64,000 nucleotides of DNA from Hawksworthiomyces lignivorus (lineage: Eukaryota; Ascomycota; Sordariomycetes; Ophiostomatales; Ophiostomataceae). The notes beneath the pieces were generated by a model. It worked only from the letters and a program-made list of their open reading frames with translations, did no database searches and was not told the origin of the DNA. Positions 47,500 to 57,334 of this stretch are shown here, piece by piece. Made by a program: the position numbers and the translations under genes. Position 1 is the first letter of the stretch, and each line of letters opens with the position of its first letter. The stretch is from positions 206,635-270,634 of the forward strand of contig NTMA01000057.1 in NCBI GenBank assembly GCA_002917075.1. The letters are read 5' to 3'.

Positions 47500-47903
47500 A
47501 GGCGAGCAGCTCCCCTTGTCTTCTATGATATCGAAGCCATCTACAAGGCTTTGAGCTGCACTATTTTGTGTGTTCCATACAGTAAACTTGACTGGTCTTC
47601 TTTTCTGAGGTTGTTTTATTATTTATCAAACACTTTTACTAGCGTGTCACACGCAGTGCCATTCTCTATACATGTAACTATGTATATTTATTTTTTTATT
47701 TGTCTTTTTCTTTTCCAATTCTCGGTATCTAGGCCACAGCATAGACGAGACAGCGGTAATGAAATTCATTAATTGAAACGCATATTTAAAGCTCTAAATT
47801 AAAAGAAAAAGTTTGCTTAAAATGATCTAGTTGCGGCCGACGCTGTTGATAATGTCTGGCAAGACGCCGTGTTACGTGTCTATGTTAATTTCCTTCGTCT
47901 AAA
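47500..47903. other. Convergent intergenic: chitinase / OYE
   Basis: 404 AT-rich bases with T-rich runs around 47680-47715; 3' ends of both genes. No gene. Confidence 0.55.
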
Positions 47904-49001
47904 TTAAACATTGGCTTCAGCCAGATATTCGGCGCTGAACGGATAGTCTATGTAACCCTTGGCTAACTTAGGTGTATAAAATGTGGATCGGTCATAGTGC
48001 GTAAACTTCAAGCCATGCTTCGCTCTGTAGACGAGGTCTGGGTTGGCAATAAACGATCGCCCAAACGTGACCAGGATTTCTTTGTCCGGGTGATCTTCGA
48101 CAAGCTTCCGGGCTGTTTCTGGCGTGTATCCTCCTGCGATAAGAAACGGGCCCTTCCATGCGTTGTACGCAAAGTCCAACTTCTCCTCGCCGGGGACTAG
48201 TACATCGCCAGATATACGCGACTCGATTAGGTGGATGTAGGCGATGCCAATCTCGCTGAGCTTGTTGATGACGTCTGTGAACTGGAGTATGACCTTCTTC
48301 ATGCGCATGCCGTTAAAGGGACTCCAGGGGCTGATGCGGTGACCCACCTTCTCGGGACCGATGGCGTCGGCGACGGCCTTGGCAATCTCGTAGGTGAGGT
48401 GCGAGCGGTTCTCGACGCTTCCGCCGTACTCATCGTCGCGCTGGTTGCTAACGTCCTGCGTGAACTGGTCGATGAGCAGGCCGTTGTCGCCGTCAAACTC
48501 GACGCCGTCGAAGCCGGCCGCCATTGCATTCTTGGCCGCCGTGGCGAAGTCTTGCACCAGCTGATGGATCTCCGGGATGGTCATGGGCCGCGGCACGGGC
48601 GACCCCTCGGCCTTGGGGGTGGCGCTGGGTCCGACAAGAGCGATCCCCTCCCGCTCGACAGTGGCGGGATCGGCGACCCGGCCGACGGCCAGCAGCTGGC
48701 AGTAGATGAAGCTGCCCTTGCGGTGCACCTCGTCAGTGATGTCCTTCCATGCAGCGATCTGCGCCTCGTTCCAGATGCCCGGCGCACCGGGCAGTCCACT
48801 GGCAGCCGGGGATACGATGTTGGCGTCTGTGAAGAGCAGCGTGCCGGGCACGGCTGCCCGCTGGCTGTAGAATTCCTTCATCATGGGCGTCGGCACATGG
48901 TCGTCTGTTGCCCAATGACGGCTCATAGGGGCCAGCCCAATGCGATGCTTGAGCTCCACATTGCCAATTTTCATTGGAGTAAAGAGACGTGATGTGTCCA
49001 T
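47904..49001 (-). CDS. Old Yellow Enzyme family flavin oxidoreductase with altered active site
   Basis: One exon, 365 residues, normal length. A (beta/alpha)8 FMN-binding barrel is shown by LFTPMKIGNVELKHRIGLAPM at the start, the QLLAVGR strand, DEYGGSVENR, RISPWSPFNGM and GRSFIANPDLVYR near the end (phosphate-binding loop). The substrate-binding and proton-donor motif, normally H-x-x-N-G-Y, reads D170-G-D-N173-G-L175: the His is Asp and the Tyr proton donor is Leu, while Asn173 stays. FMN binding should be intact, but ordinary ene reduction by the usual mechanism may be impaired or changed; related fungal enzymes with a replaced Tyr act as isomerases. A metabolic partner is not obvious from the neighbours. 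The family is certain, the reaction is not. Confidence 0.92.
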   Translation of the reverse strand: MDTSRLFTPMKIGNVELKHRIGLAPMSRHWATDDHVPTPMMKEFYSQRAAVPGTLLFTDANIVSPAASGLPGAPGIWNEAQIAAWKDITDEVHRKGSFIYCQLLAVGRVADPATVEREGIALVGPSATPKAEGSPVPRPMTIPEIHQLVQDFATAAKNAMAAGFDGVEFDGDNGLLIDQFTQDVSNQRDDEYGGSVENRSHLTYEIAKAVADAIGPEKVGHRISPWSPFNGMRMKKVILQFTDVINKLSEIGIAYIHLIESRISGDVLVPGEEKLDFAYNAWKGPFLIAGGYTPETARKLVEDHPDKEILVTFGRSFIANPDLVYRAKHGLKFTHYDRSTFYTPKLAKGYIDYPFSAEYLAEANV

Positions 49002-49717
49002 AGTGAATGAATTTGTTTTAAAGAAAACCTGTATCGTGTCTGGTGATCTACAGTTATCTGCTTCTCATACGATTGCAAGGATGATCTACGAGACGGGACA
49101 GAGGACATCTTCGATACTTAAACGCAGATATCATGCGATTGTCGTCAGGGTGAGACGAACCGTCCACCTGGTCAGCGTCCGTTTCACAAGGCGAAAGGAG
49201 ATTCATTAGCGGGAGGTCAAAGTAGAATAATCTCGAAACCTCGAATCATGACAAGCATCGCCGGTCTATGTATGTGTCTAAAGTGAGAATAAGCATAAGT
49301 GGTTTCAGCACTACCATGTGCATCTACAGATAACCGACCGCTTGTCTCCACTGCGTATCTTGACTACTCCGAGGTTGCTCTACTTTAGGGGGAGACATAT
49401 TTCCGAATAAGGAAAACAAGATTCCAGTCGTTGAGTGGCTAGATGGAGCCGGCTTACGTAGCGCGGCCAGCGCGAAACACAGCTTACGAGTCTAAAAAGA
49501 TTACTGATCTTAATAATCGCTAAATCTGTAGGGAAATCTGATGATCACAGCCGCCACATGAGAATGACTGACCAAATCTTTTTACATTAATAACGTCGTT
49601 TAGTCCTCAAAAAAACGTGACAGGGCGCTTTGGGATAAATCTCAAGGTACTTCCAATTCGGGAAAACGATCAACTTCAGGTACAGCCATTCGACATTCGT
49701 AGCTCTTTGTGTCCGTC
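49002..49717. other. Divergent intergenic: OYE / regulator
   Basis: 716 bases with both promoters. Nothing specific recognised. Confidence 0.5.
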
Positions 49718-51485
49718 ATGATGGACTTGGCAGGCGATTCCTCTACTAGCGCCAATGATATCACTGATACAGACACTCCAGAGCCCTCTTCAGAAGCAGC
49801 CTTTCGTTTCGTTACTATCCAGAACCCAGACGCCCCAAAGAACCCAGAGGCGAGACGCCTGGCTCGATCTCATGCTGTGAAGCAGGCACTCAAGGCCAAA
49901 AGAAAACTACAGAATGCGTCCGGCAGCAACATTCGTGCTGTTTCATTTCCCTCCAAGACGAATGAAGAGGGCACCAGACGATCTATGCCAAAGGAGAAGC
50001 ATCTCAGCCCCGAAAGCTCCCTCTCGCCAACAAATCCCGTGCTGGAGCCTTTCATCAATCTCGCAAAGGATGCTCCAAGGCTAAACTCGCTGTTGAATGA
50101 TTGTGTGTCGCCATCACAATTTCTTTACGCTTGCGTCCGTCCAGCCGGCGTACGGAAAACAGATTGCTAATAAAAAATCACAGCGGCGGCCAGGCAAGCT
50201 GCCGAACCAGTTTTCAGCGTTGCAGACGAAGTCGTCTTCCAGACCTTTCGGTCTGTTTTTCGAGGCCGATCAGACGACCCAGCCTTGCTTAATGCTGTAT
50301 TGTTCACATTTGCATTTGCAGCAGCCGGCGGGAAGTTGGACCAAGAATGTCTCACGTACCAAGGCCACGCAATGAACATTATTCGCGAGAGGCTAAATGC
50401 TCCCGACAAAGCAGCCTCGACAACCACGCTAGGAGCAATTCTGCTGCTTGCTGGCGTAGAAGTACGAGTCAAATTTTCTTTTTGTCCTTGTGTGGAATCT
50501 CTTCAATGTCTTGTGTGCTAATGCCAACGGCTTATCTAGGCGCGTTTGGGGATGAAAACTCAGGTTGAACTTCATATGAGAGCCATTCGGATATTGCTGG
50601 ACAAGTGTGAGGAGAACAACATCTACCTGTTCGATGGTATTAAACGAGCGATTTTCTGGTAAGCTTGCACCAGCAAACTTTCCCTTTCTATTTTTGTTTC
50701 AGAAACTAAGTGCAGAACTGCAGGCAGGATTTAAATTGCTCAGTTATGACCGGATCGAACCGAGTAGTAGACCATACAACATTTGCCGAGCTCCGGTGGA
50801 CAAGAGATCCATTCTCGACCAGTCTCTTCGTCCTGGCACCGGGATTCCAGGCGCGATCTCATCTTTTTCCTGACGACTTTTTGGAGGTGCTGAGAGACGT
50901 GCACGCGCTGCAGTGTATGCGGGACTCTCCCGACTTCACTTGCGAGGACACAATCGCCATGGTGCACGTCGACAACCACCAAGCGTCAATCGAATCCAGG
51001 CTTGACCACCTCCCGAAACTGTCTCCATTTCTCGAAAGCTGCTATCTCGCGGCCTATTTGGGCGCGGTGATGTTCTGCTGCAAAGTTTGGCGCCATTCCA
51101 CCATTCCCGTAAGTTCGTCCGCCAGCTGGCACACTCATATTGCTGGCGCCAGATACTAACGTTGCTGTAAAAGTCTCGTGTATCAGTGCAGCTATTCTCT
51201 AAGCTGCAGGAAGCGAACGAAAGCCACGCATGGGATGATCACCCAGACATGCTGGTCTGGCTTCTGCACATTGGAGGAGCCTTTTCGCCAACAGGCTCCA
51301 TTCGCAATAATTACAAAAGTTTCTTATCACAACCACCAGATCAGGCATTCCCACCAAAAGACTTGCATAGTTCGTGGGAGGCGCTGGTTCAGATCTTTCG
51401 ACAGTTCATTTGGTCGGAAAATGCATTTGGTTCGCAGGTTAAGGCGTTCTGGTCAGAAAGTCACGGAGAGGCACTTTCCACGTAG
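49718..51485 (+). CDS. Fungal transcription-factor-like protein without zinc cluster
   Basis: Five exons (49718-50102, 50184-50461, 50540-50658, 50724-51108, 51174-51485) encode 492 residues. The start is the first of two adjacent ATGs. The first donor is GTGTGT and the third acceptor is CTGCAG at 50723; both are fixed by frame continuity. The N-terminus contains FRFVTIQNPDAPKNPEARRLARSH-type sequence and VKQALKAKRK, a basic stretch seen at the start of many fungal proteins with a 'fungal-specific transcription factor' C-terminal domain (PF11951 type) but no Zn2Cys6 motif. The rest is helical with FTFAFAAAGG and LCTW-like positions replaced. The basic segment may bind DNA or act as a nuclear signal. 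It is divergent from the OYE gene. Target unknown. Confidence 0.82.
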
Positions 51486-51560
51486 AAGTAATCTATTAAT
51501 TCTAACCCATATGTTTTATTCCCATAAAAATTACAAAATTACTAGCTTTGACTCTTCCAT

Positions 51561-51670
51561 AGCATATCTATATTTTATGTTTTATGAAAATAAAAATTCA
51601 ATGGCAATAATAAGTATTTATAACATATCTACATTTTATTTTTCGTGAAAATACAAAAATTAATGGCAAT
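51561..51670. repeat. Two imperfect direct repeats, ~48 nt each
   Basis: Units at about 51561-51608 and 51622-51670 share CATATCTAYATTTTAT...GAAAATA and end in AATGGCAAT, 61 bases apart. They lie in the short space between two convergent genes. Probably a local duplication. Confidence 0.6.
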
Positions 51671-51711
51671 GGTGTGCCTTCGTTAATATTCAGCCCTTTT
51701 CTTTTTTTTGA

Positions 51712-52479
51712 TTAGAGGTGAAGCTTCTCCGCCTCAGCCTTCAGCGCCTTGATAGCCGCAAACTGTAGGCGCGGGCCCACGCTGACGCGGGCGACACCGA
51801 TGTCCGCGAGCTGCTGGATGGTCAAGCCGTCGGGGCTGTTCTTGAGCATCACGTTGAGCCGTCCACCAAAGGCCTTGACCAGGGTCTCGACCTCGGCGCG
51901 CGACACGCCGCGACCGCCGCCCCAGACAAACACGGTGGTGGCACCGGCGTCAAGGTACTTCTTGCCGCGGTCGAGCACCTCGTCGAGCACGCCGCCCTGC
52001 ACCAAAACGTCAATGCGCGCGTTGAGCACAAAGTCGGGGGCGCCGCGCTGGCGGGCCACGGCCAGAGTGCGGCGGATGCGGTCGACGGCCGTTTCCGTGT
52101 CGTACAGCTTGCGTGCGGCGCCGTCATAATCTTCGAGATTGACACCGGCCACGCCCAGATCCACCAGCGTGCCAATGGCCTCCTCCAGCCGCGAGCCGTA
52201 GGCGTCTTGGATGTCCACGGTCAGCGGCTTGTTGAGCGACTGCGCCACCTTGGCGATGCCGCGGACGGCGGCCAGGTTGTCGTCGAGCGTCAGGGCGTCA
52301 TCCGTCGTGCCAGCCGAGACTGCAATGGCGTAGCTGGCCGTGGCGAGGGCCTCTACCGAGGGCAGCTCGCCGACCGCTTTGGCAGACAGGGCGTCGTAGA
52401 CATTGGCCAGTACCAATGGCTTATTCGGCCGCTGGACGAGCGACTTCAAAATCTGGGCGTACTTGTTGGCGGCCGACAT
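51712..52479 (-). CDS. PEP mutase/isocitrate lyase superfamily enzyme
   Basis: One exon, 255 residues. The ATG at 52479 (MSAANKYAQIL) is the first usable start; the frame further upstream lacks ATG. Motifs of the PEP phosphonomutase-type family (PF13714): VLANVYDALSAKAV (substrate loop), TVDIQDAYG (metal-binding Asp), GVNLEDYDG with the family's conserved Glu-Asp, and NARIDVLV. The KKCGH-type lyase loop of isocitrate lyase is absent, as in the small fungal members. These enzymes cleave or rearrange 2-oxo acids with Mg2+; the exact substrate cannot be told. GC content is high throughout. A TATAAAAT box lies ~137 bases upstream. Confidence 0.9.
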   Translation of the reverse strand: MSAANKYAQILKSLVQRPNKPLVLANVYDALSAKAVGELPSVEALATASYAIAVSAGTTDDALTLDDNLAAVRGIAKVAQSLNKPLTVDIQDAYGSRLEEAIGTLVDLGVAGVNLEDYDGAARKLYDTETAVDRIRRTLAVARQRGAPDFVLNARIDVLVQGGVLDEVLDRGKKYLDAGATTVFVWGGGRGVSRAEVETLVKAFGGRLNVMLKNSPDGLTIQQLADIGVARVSVGPRLQFAAIKALKAEAEKLHL

Positions 52480-53438
52480 GGCGTGTTCAATTTTTCTTAG
52501 TTTCTTCTTCAATTTTTCTTTCTTGTTGTCTTGGTAAACGCTGCTTTAGACTTTTCTGATGTTGATGATCCTGATTGCTGAGTCTTGTTCACCAGTCATG
52601 GACAGCAGCTTCTTTATTTTATACGCAAATTGCATCTCGCCTCGTTCTTCTAGAGCTCTGCTCAAGCTCTGACCTCATAGCTTCACGGCATCGGACTGGT
52701 GGGCTGAGGTTGGTCCGATCTGATTACACATCTTACTGCAGGGCGGATGGGAGCGGTTGGGCTGCTGTGAGCGCGGAAATCGTTACCAAGCAAAGTATGG
52801 CTTTAGCCTTGAGATATAACCCTTTTGGGAAGTATCTTGATTCCGTCTTTGGCTTACTCTGAATTTGCGGTATGCAGATGTCTTTTCCCCGCAGCCAAGC
52901 GTCAGCAATGACCCGAACGCAGTATGATGTGTCATCAGAAAAAAGGAACATTTTTAGGCTGTCACAAGCGCCTTTAACGAATCCTGGAGCGTTGACAAAT
53001 CAAACTGACCGTTTGTGTCGTTAATAATGCAACGCACTCAAACAGCGGTAACGTGAGCACGCGTCATCTTGGCTTGACACGAATTGCTAACTTTTTTCCG
53101 ACGACTGCTGGTGATTACGAATTGAAAACGCGACCCCAAGCGCGTTCTCAGCTTACAAAATCCTCAAAGAAACGTCGAGGCTTTCGATTGGCGAATGGAT
53201 TAGTCGCTGGTCCGAGTCGTAGGCAGCGAAGCTACTGACTGACACTGGCATGGGAACGCCGATTGCCAGTCAAAACACCCCCTATGATGTATTTGATCAC
53301 TCGGGAGAGATCATCAATTGCGAGCAATTGTCCTAAAAATGCACGGAACTCTCAATATCACACAACAAAGCGAGATTTTTCTTCTTTTCTTTTCGTTTCG
53401 TTTCTTTTCTTTGGTTTTCTTTTCTTTGGTTTTCTTTT
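52480..53438. other. Intergenic with pyrimidine repeat
   Basis: Promoter of the PEP-mutase-like gene and then anonymous sequence. A tract of TTTTCTTTGG/TTTCG repeats lies at about 53378-53440, directly at the end of the HeLo remnant. Confidence 0.55.
52616..52623 (-). promoter_or_regulatory. TATA box of the PEP-mutase-like gene
   Basis: TATAAAAT on the minus strand, about 137 bases upstream of the ATG at 52479. Confidence 0.5.
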
Positions 53439-53759
53439 CTAAGACTGTCGTGTGCAGTGAGCGCTAGCAGATGCGACTGCCTCCTCCAAGAGCAAAATGC
53501 TGTCAGGATTGCTGACGAGCTGCAGCCACATTTGGAGGCGGTCCTTCTGTCTCTGTAAGAGGCCGAGGCGCCCCGACGCCTTTTCAAAGTTCATAACTCA
53601 AAACGACAGGTTGCTGATCAGCGTCACAAATTTATCCTGGCAGCGAATTGCATGTAGCGACTTCAGGGATGGCGAGCCGTGCCTCTGGCCTAACAGAAAG
53701 TGGCGCGTCCACTCAAAGCCGAACTGGACAACGAGGCGCTCGTAGTCCTAGCCATGATT
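53439..53759 (-). pseudogene. HeLo-domain gene remnant (copy 1)
   Basis: Read on the minus strand in one frame, this 321-base stretch gives DYERLVVQF, then a deletion, then LKSLHAIRCQDKFVTLISNLSF, a TGA stop, and LQRQKDRLQMWLQLVSNPDS and ILLLEEAVASASAH. Every part lines up with the longer HeLo pseudogene at 58820-59804 (DYERLVVQF; LKSRWVMRGRFKFEELIKELSF; LQKKKDLAQKRLQLVGSPES; ALLLEEAATSSSAH). About 100 codons between the first two blocks are missing and at least two in-frame stops are present. The C-terminal tail of copy 2 is absent here; a pyrimidine repeat starts instead. It directly adjoins the 3' end of the NACHT-ankyrin pseudogene on the same strand. Confidence 0.75.
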
Positions 53760-55664
53760 TCATGACGCATTCGATATTACCGCAAGCGTCTGAGCACTAT
53801 CATCAACGGCACCTTTGTCTAGCAGTATTTTGACAATGTCTTGATGACCTGCCTCAGAGGCGGTTTTCAACGCCGTGCCGCAGTAGGTTCCACCCTCCGC
53901 GTTGACCTCGGCACCCCTCTCCAGCAGAAGCTGAACAATCTCTCGCCGGCCTCTCGCCGAAGCAGCTTGTAGCGCCGTGCCATAATAGGCTCCACTTTGC
54001 GCATTAACGTCAGCCCCCCTGTCTAGCAGCATTTGAACGATCGCCCGATGGCCTTCGGCTGCGGCGGCCTCCAAGGCCCGACCACTGTAGGCTCCGCCTG
54101 GCGCGTTGACATCGGCGCCTGTGTCTAATAGCATTTGGACGATCTCTCGATGGCCTCCTGCCGCGGCAGCTCGCAACGGTGAGCTATAGAATGCTTCAGC
54201 TTGTTCATTAGCATTAGCGCCTTTATCTAGCAGTATTTTGACAATCTTTTGATGGCCGGCCTCCGAGGCGGCTCCCAGCGCCGTGCCGTAGTAGGCTCCA
54301 CCCGGCACGTTGACGTCTGCACCTCTATCCAACAGCACCTCCACAATTTTTTGACGGCCGGCCGTCGATGCGGCTTGCAAGGCAGGGCCGTAGTAGACTC
54401 CACCACACGCGTTAATATCAGCCCCTCTGTCTAATAGTATCTGGACGATCTTTTGGTGGCCCTCCTTCGAGGCAATTTGTAATGCGGTTCCGTAGCGTTT
54501 GCTCCGCACATTGATATCGGCACCTTCATCTAACAGTAGTTAGACGATCTCTTGGTGGCCACGAGACGAGGCGGCTGTCAATGCCGTGCCGTGGTTTCCG
54601 CCCTGCTCGTCAACGTCGACATTTTCCAGGAGTAAAATATCTTGGACAACAGCCTTGAGACCCAGGTAGCTCGCCAGACCTAGATCCACCCAGCCATCCA
54701 ACTGTAGACCCGTCCCATTGAAGTATGTAGGTCCCCAAATGCGCGCTTGCTTCTCCATATTACATAGCTTACGCGCTCTTTTCCGGGAAACCTTAACAGA
54801 ATCAACTTCCTGTGAGATGCAGTGGTGGGCCCAGTACAAAGCGGCGTAGTCCATCAGCGGATACTGGTGGCTGTTGTTAGAGTACCAGTCTCGGCTGTGA
54901 AAGTCCTGGAGCAGGAGATAATCGAGACAAAGCCGCGATATCATGCCGTGCGACTTCTGCATGTTGAAGCACCCTTTCCACTTCGCGCCTGGCTCGGGTT
55001 CTGCGGTGAGAAATTCCCTGGCTATCTAATGTATGAAAGACAACTTCGAGTTATGCACACTAATGACGAGGCCACATAGGCTCTTTACGACAGCTCTAAA
55101 GTCGGTCTGCCATACAGCTTCTTCAAGTTTCTCGTGGGAGGTAAACGCCTCCTCTTCTAGGACTAATGTAAGGGCATAGTTGGCTTCGTCGAGAGTCAGA
55201 GGTCGCACAGCGGCAAGCACGATTTGGAGAAGTACTCTCGTTTGCGTCGAGTCTCTGCCTCGGTTTAGGATTTTCTCATACGCTTTGGATACTCCTGACG
55301 ATAACAGCGACTTGAGTTTTTCCACGTCGCGCTCTCTGGCGTACTCGCCGATATTTTCTATGATTATGTCAAACGTCAAAGCAAGCCAGAGGTATGTGCG
55401 GTTCTTCATGCTTTTAAGACACGTGGAAATTTTCTGACGAACTGGATCGAAATCCTGTGAGAGCTCCTTTACCCTTTGATCAATGACCAAATCTATCTCT
55501 CCCTCAATTTCGGCAAACTTGTCGTCTCCGTCAAAGTGTTGAAACGGGAGCCGGTTGCGCAGTCGGCGACCCCATGGATGCAAAAATGCTAGCCTCTGGC
55601 CTCCGTACCGCACTCTGGGCGGGAGCGTAAGCACAGCGAGGAGATTGTCAGGCTGCAGGATCAT
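53760..55664 (-). pseudogene. Truncated NACHT-ankyrin (NLR/STAND-type) gene
   Basis: One frame runs on the minus strand from 55664 to 53760, interrupted by TAG at 55028-55026 and TAA at 54542-54540. The first part (EIEGEIDLVIDQRV, SMKNRTYLWLALTFDII, AVRPLTLDEANYAL, VKSLCGLVISVHNSKLSFIH) is the distal part of a fungal NACHT/STAND region. The nucleotide-binding P-loop and any N-terminal effector domain are missing upstream of 55664. A helical spacer (LMDYAALYWAHHC) follows, then eight ankyrin repeats of 34 residues (GTALQAAS..GH..IVQ[IM]LLD[RK]GADVN), closely alike to one another as in rapidly evolving incompatibility NLRs. Both stops stand where the sense is Gln: CAG in the H[Q]IAREFL motif and CAA in IV[Q]LLLD of an ankyrin repeat. 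Both are CpA-to-TpA transitions. The intact family senses signals and triggers fungal cell death; this copy cannot make the full protein. Confidence 0.88.
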
Positions 55665-56284
55665 TTTGCACCTTCAGGGCGCTTTCTGGCAGCCGTGGGC
55701 AATTGTCAGCTTAGGGGCGTCACAAGAGAGAGGTGAAAAGGGCTTGTTGATTGTTGTTCTATCTCTAAGCTATCTCTCGTTCTACGCCTCTTTTTGATAT
55801 CGTCTTGAGGCCGCAAAAATATTGCTCCATACCGAGTGAAGGCCCTGGTCGATCGATCCTCACCTAATAATTTCAGAGGCCTCGATTGTGTCTCATACAA
55901 ATTATGTTGAGTTGGACACTGTATGAATTACACTCATTTATTGTATATATCACACTGTGACTCTCCCTTACTAAAAGATTTAGCCACAGACTACCGTAGG
56001 CACAGTTATCTCTCCTTTTTCAATTAACAATCTGCTCACCTGAACTCAAACACCATCTGCTGGGTTTTAATGTAAGATTACAGGGGGATCAGTCCTTTTT
56101 GTACTGGTACATGTACAGTGGCATACCCGAAATTGAACACTTGCCCGCCCAACCCGAAAAACTAATTAATGCTTTGTCTTACAAACGTCACCATTTTCCC
56201 CACATCCGTCGACCGCTCCCTCATTCGCTTTTCACAAACCCCATCCGAGTTTTCCCGCCATACCGGTCGGAGCAACCTTAATCG
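55665..56284. other. Intergenic
   Basis: 620 bases between the 5' break of the NACHT-ankyrin pseudogene and the RNase H gene. No trace of the missing P-loop part was recognised. Confidence 0.5.
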
Positions 56285-57334
56285 ATGTCTCGTAGGTGGC
56301 ATCCGGCCCCGGGGTTAGTGCCGCCAAGCAGCAGCGGTGACGAGGAGGATCCTTATGAGCTCCCGGACGGCCGGCTCGTCTGTCGTTCTCATGGCCTGGT
56401 TATTTGCGGCAGGTGTTGCGTAGACTACAGCTTTATGTTGATATTCTCAGTCGTGACAGCGACGAAAACGACGACAACGACGACGACAACGACGACGATG
56501 ATGATGATTCTTTTGATTCAGAAATAGATGCTGTCGACTTGGATCAAGTTACTAGCAACGACTCGAACTCCTCGGGTTCTATTGTTCATCAAATTCCTAG
56601 TATAGGTCGTGGATTGCGACGAGGTACCGGTCGGGTCTTTCCCACCAAGTTCGTCCCGCCGTCAGCGTCAGCGACTCCCTTGGAGATATTCTCGGGCCGG
56701 ATGACCCATATATACGTCACCAGGCGAGCAAACACGCACACATGACGAATCGAATTTACAAGCGTTGCTAATCTAGTCTGTCAGGTATACTCTCCGACGC
56801 GACCTCGGCACAGTCCTTATTCGCACCGACGGGGCCTGTCTGCACAACGGGCAGTCAAACCCAGAGGCCGGCTGGGCGTTCTGGCATGGGTTCAGCCCTT
56901 CGGACGAGCTCCTAGTTGCCTCCGACCGCCTAGAAACGAAAGGACCTTTCGGCGATGACAGTGCGCAGACCAGCAACCGGGCCGAGCTCCGCGCGGTTAT
57001 TGCCGCGTTGCGCTTCCGGCACTGGCCCGGCGAGGGGTTCCGCACGTTTGTCATCGCCACCGACTCTGAGTATGTAGTGGAGGGCTCCACTACATGGGCT
57101 AGGACGTGGATCAGGAACGATTGGATGACGCGCGGAGGCACCGGCGTCAAGAACAGGGATTTGTGGGAGGTGCTGCTGGGCGACGTCGAGCGGTTCTGGG
57201 ATATGGGCATGGCCGTCAAGTTCTGGAGGATCCCGAGAGAGTGGAACACCGTTGCCGACGCCGCCGCCAAGGAGGCCGCTGCCAAGAGGGTCGCGAGTGA
57301 CGAGTGGACAGACGTCTATGGAATAAATGGCTAG
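56285..57334 (+). pseudogene. RNase H-like gene with frameshift
   Basis: The N-terminus starts at 56285 (MSRRWHPAPGLVPP) and contains PDGRLVC and HGLVICGRCCVDYSF, a Cys/His motif found ahead of a fungal RNase H domain. Within 56432-56440 the reading must shift by one base to continue as ILSRDSDENDD and an Asp-rich tract encoded by a GAC/GAT microsatellite, then GRVFPTKFVPPSA. An intron with a GC donor (CAG|GCGAGC at 56724) and TCAG acceptor (56784), with GCTAAT branch, joins VTR-YTLRR in frame. Exon 2 (56785-57334) is the RNase H domain with all four acidic residues: RTDGACL, SNRAEL, ATDSEY and NTVADAAA. The catalytic part looks intact, so the single shift may be a recent lesion or a sequencing error beside the repeat. 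RNase H1-type enzymes cut RNA in RNA/DNA hybrids. Confidence 0.75.
56457..56517 (+). repeat. GAC/GAT trinucleotide repeat (poly-Asp/Asn)
   Basis: Imperfect ACGACAACG/GATGAT repeats encode an Asp-rich tract in the RNase H-like gene. The frameshift lies only about 20 bases upstream. Confidence 0.8.
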
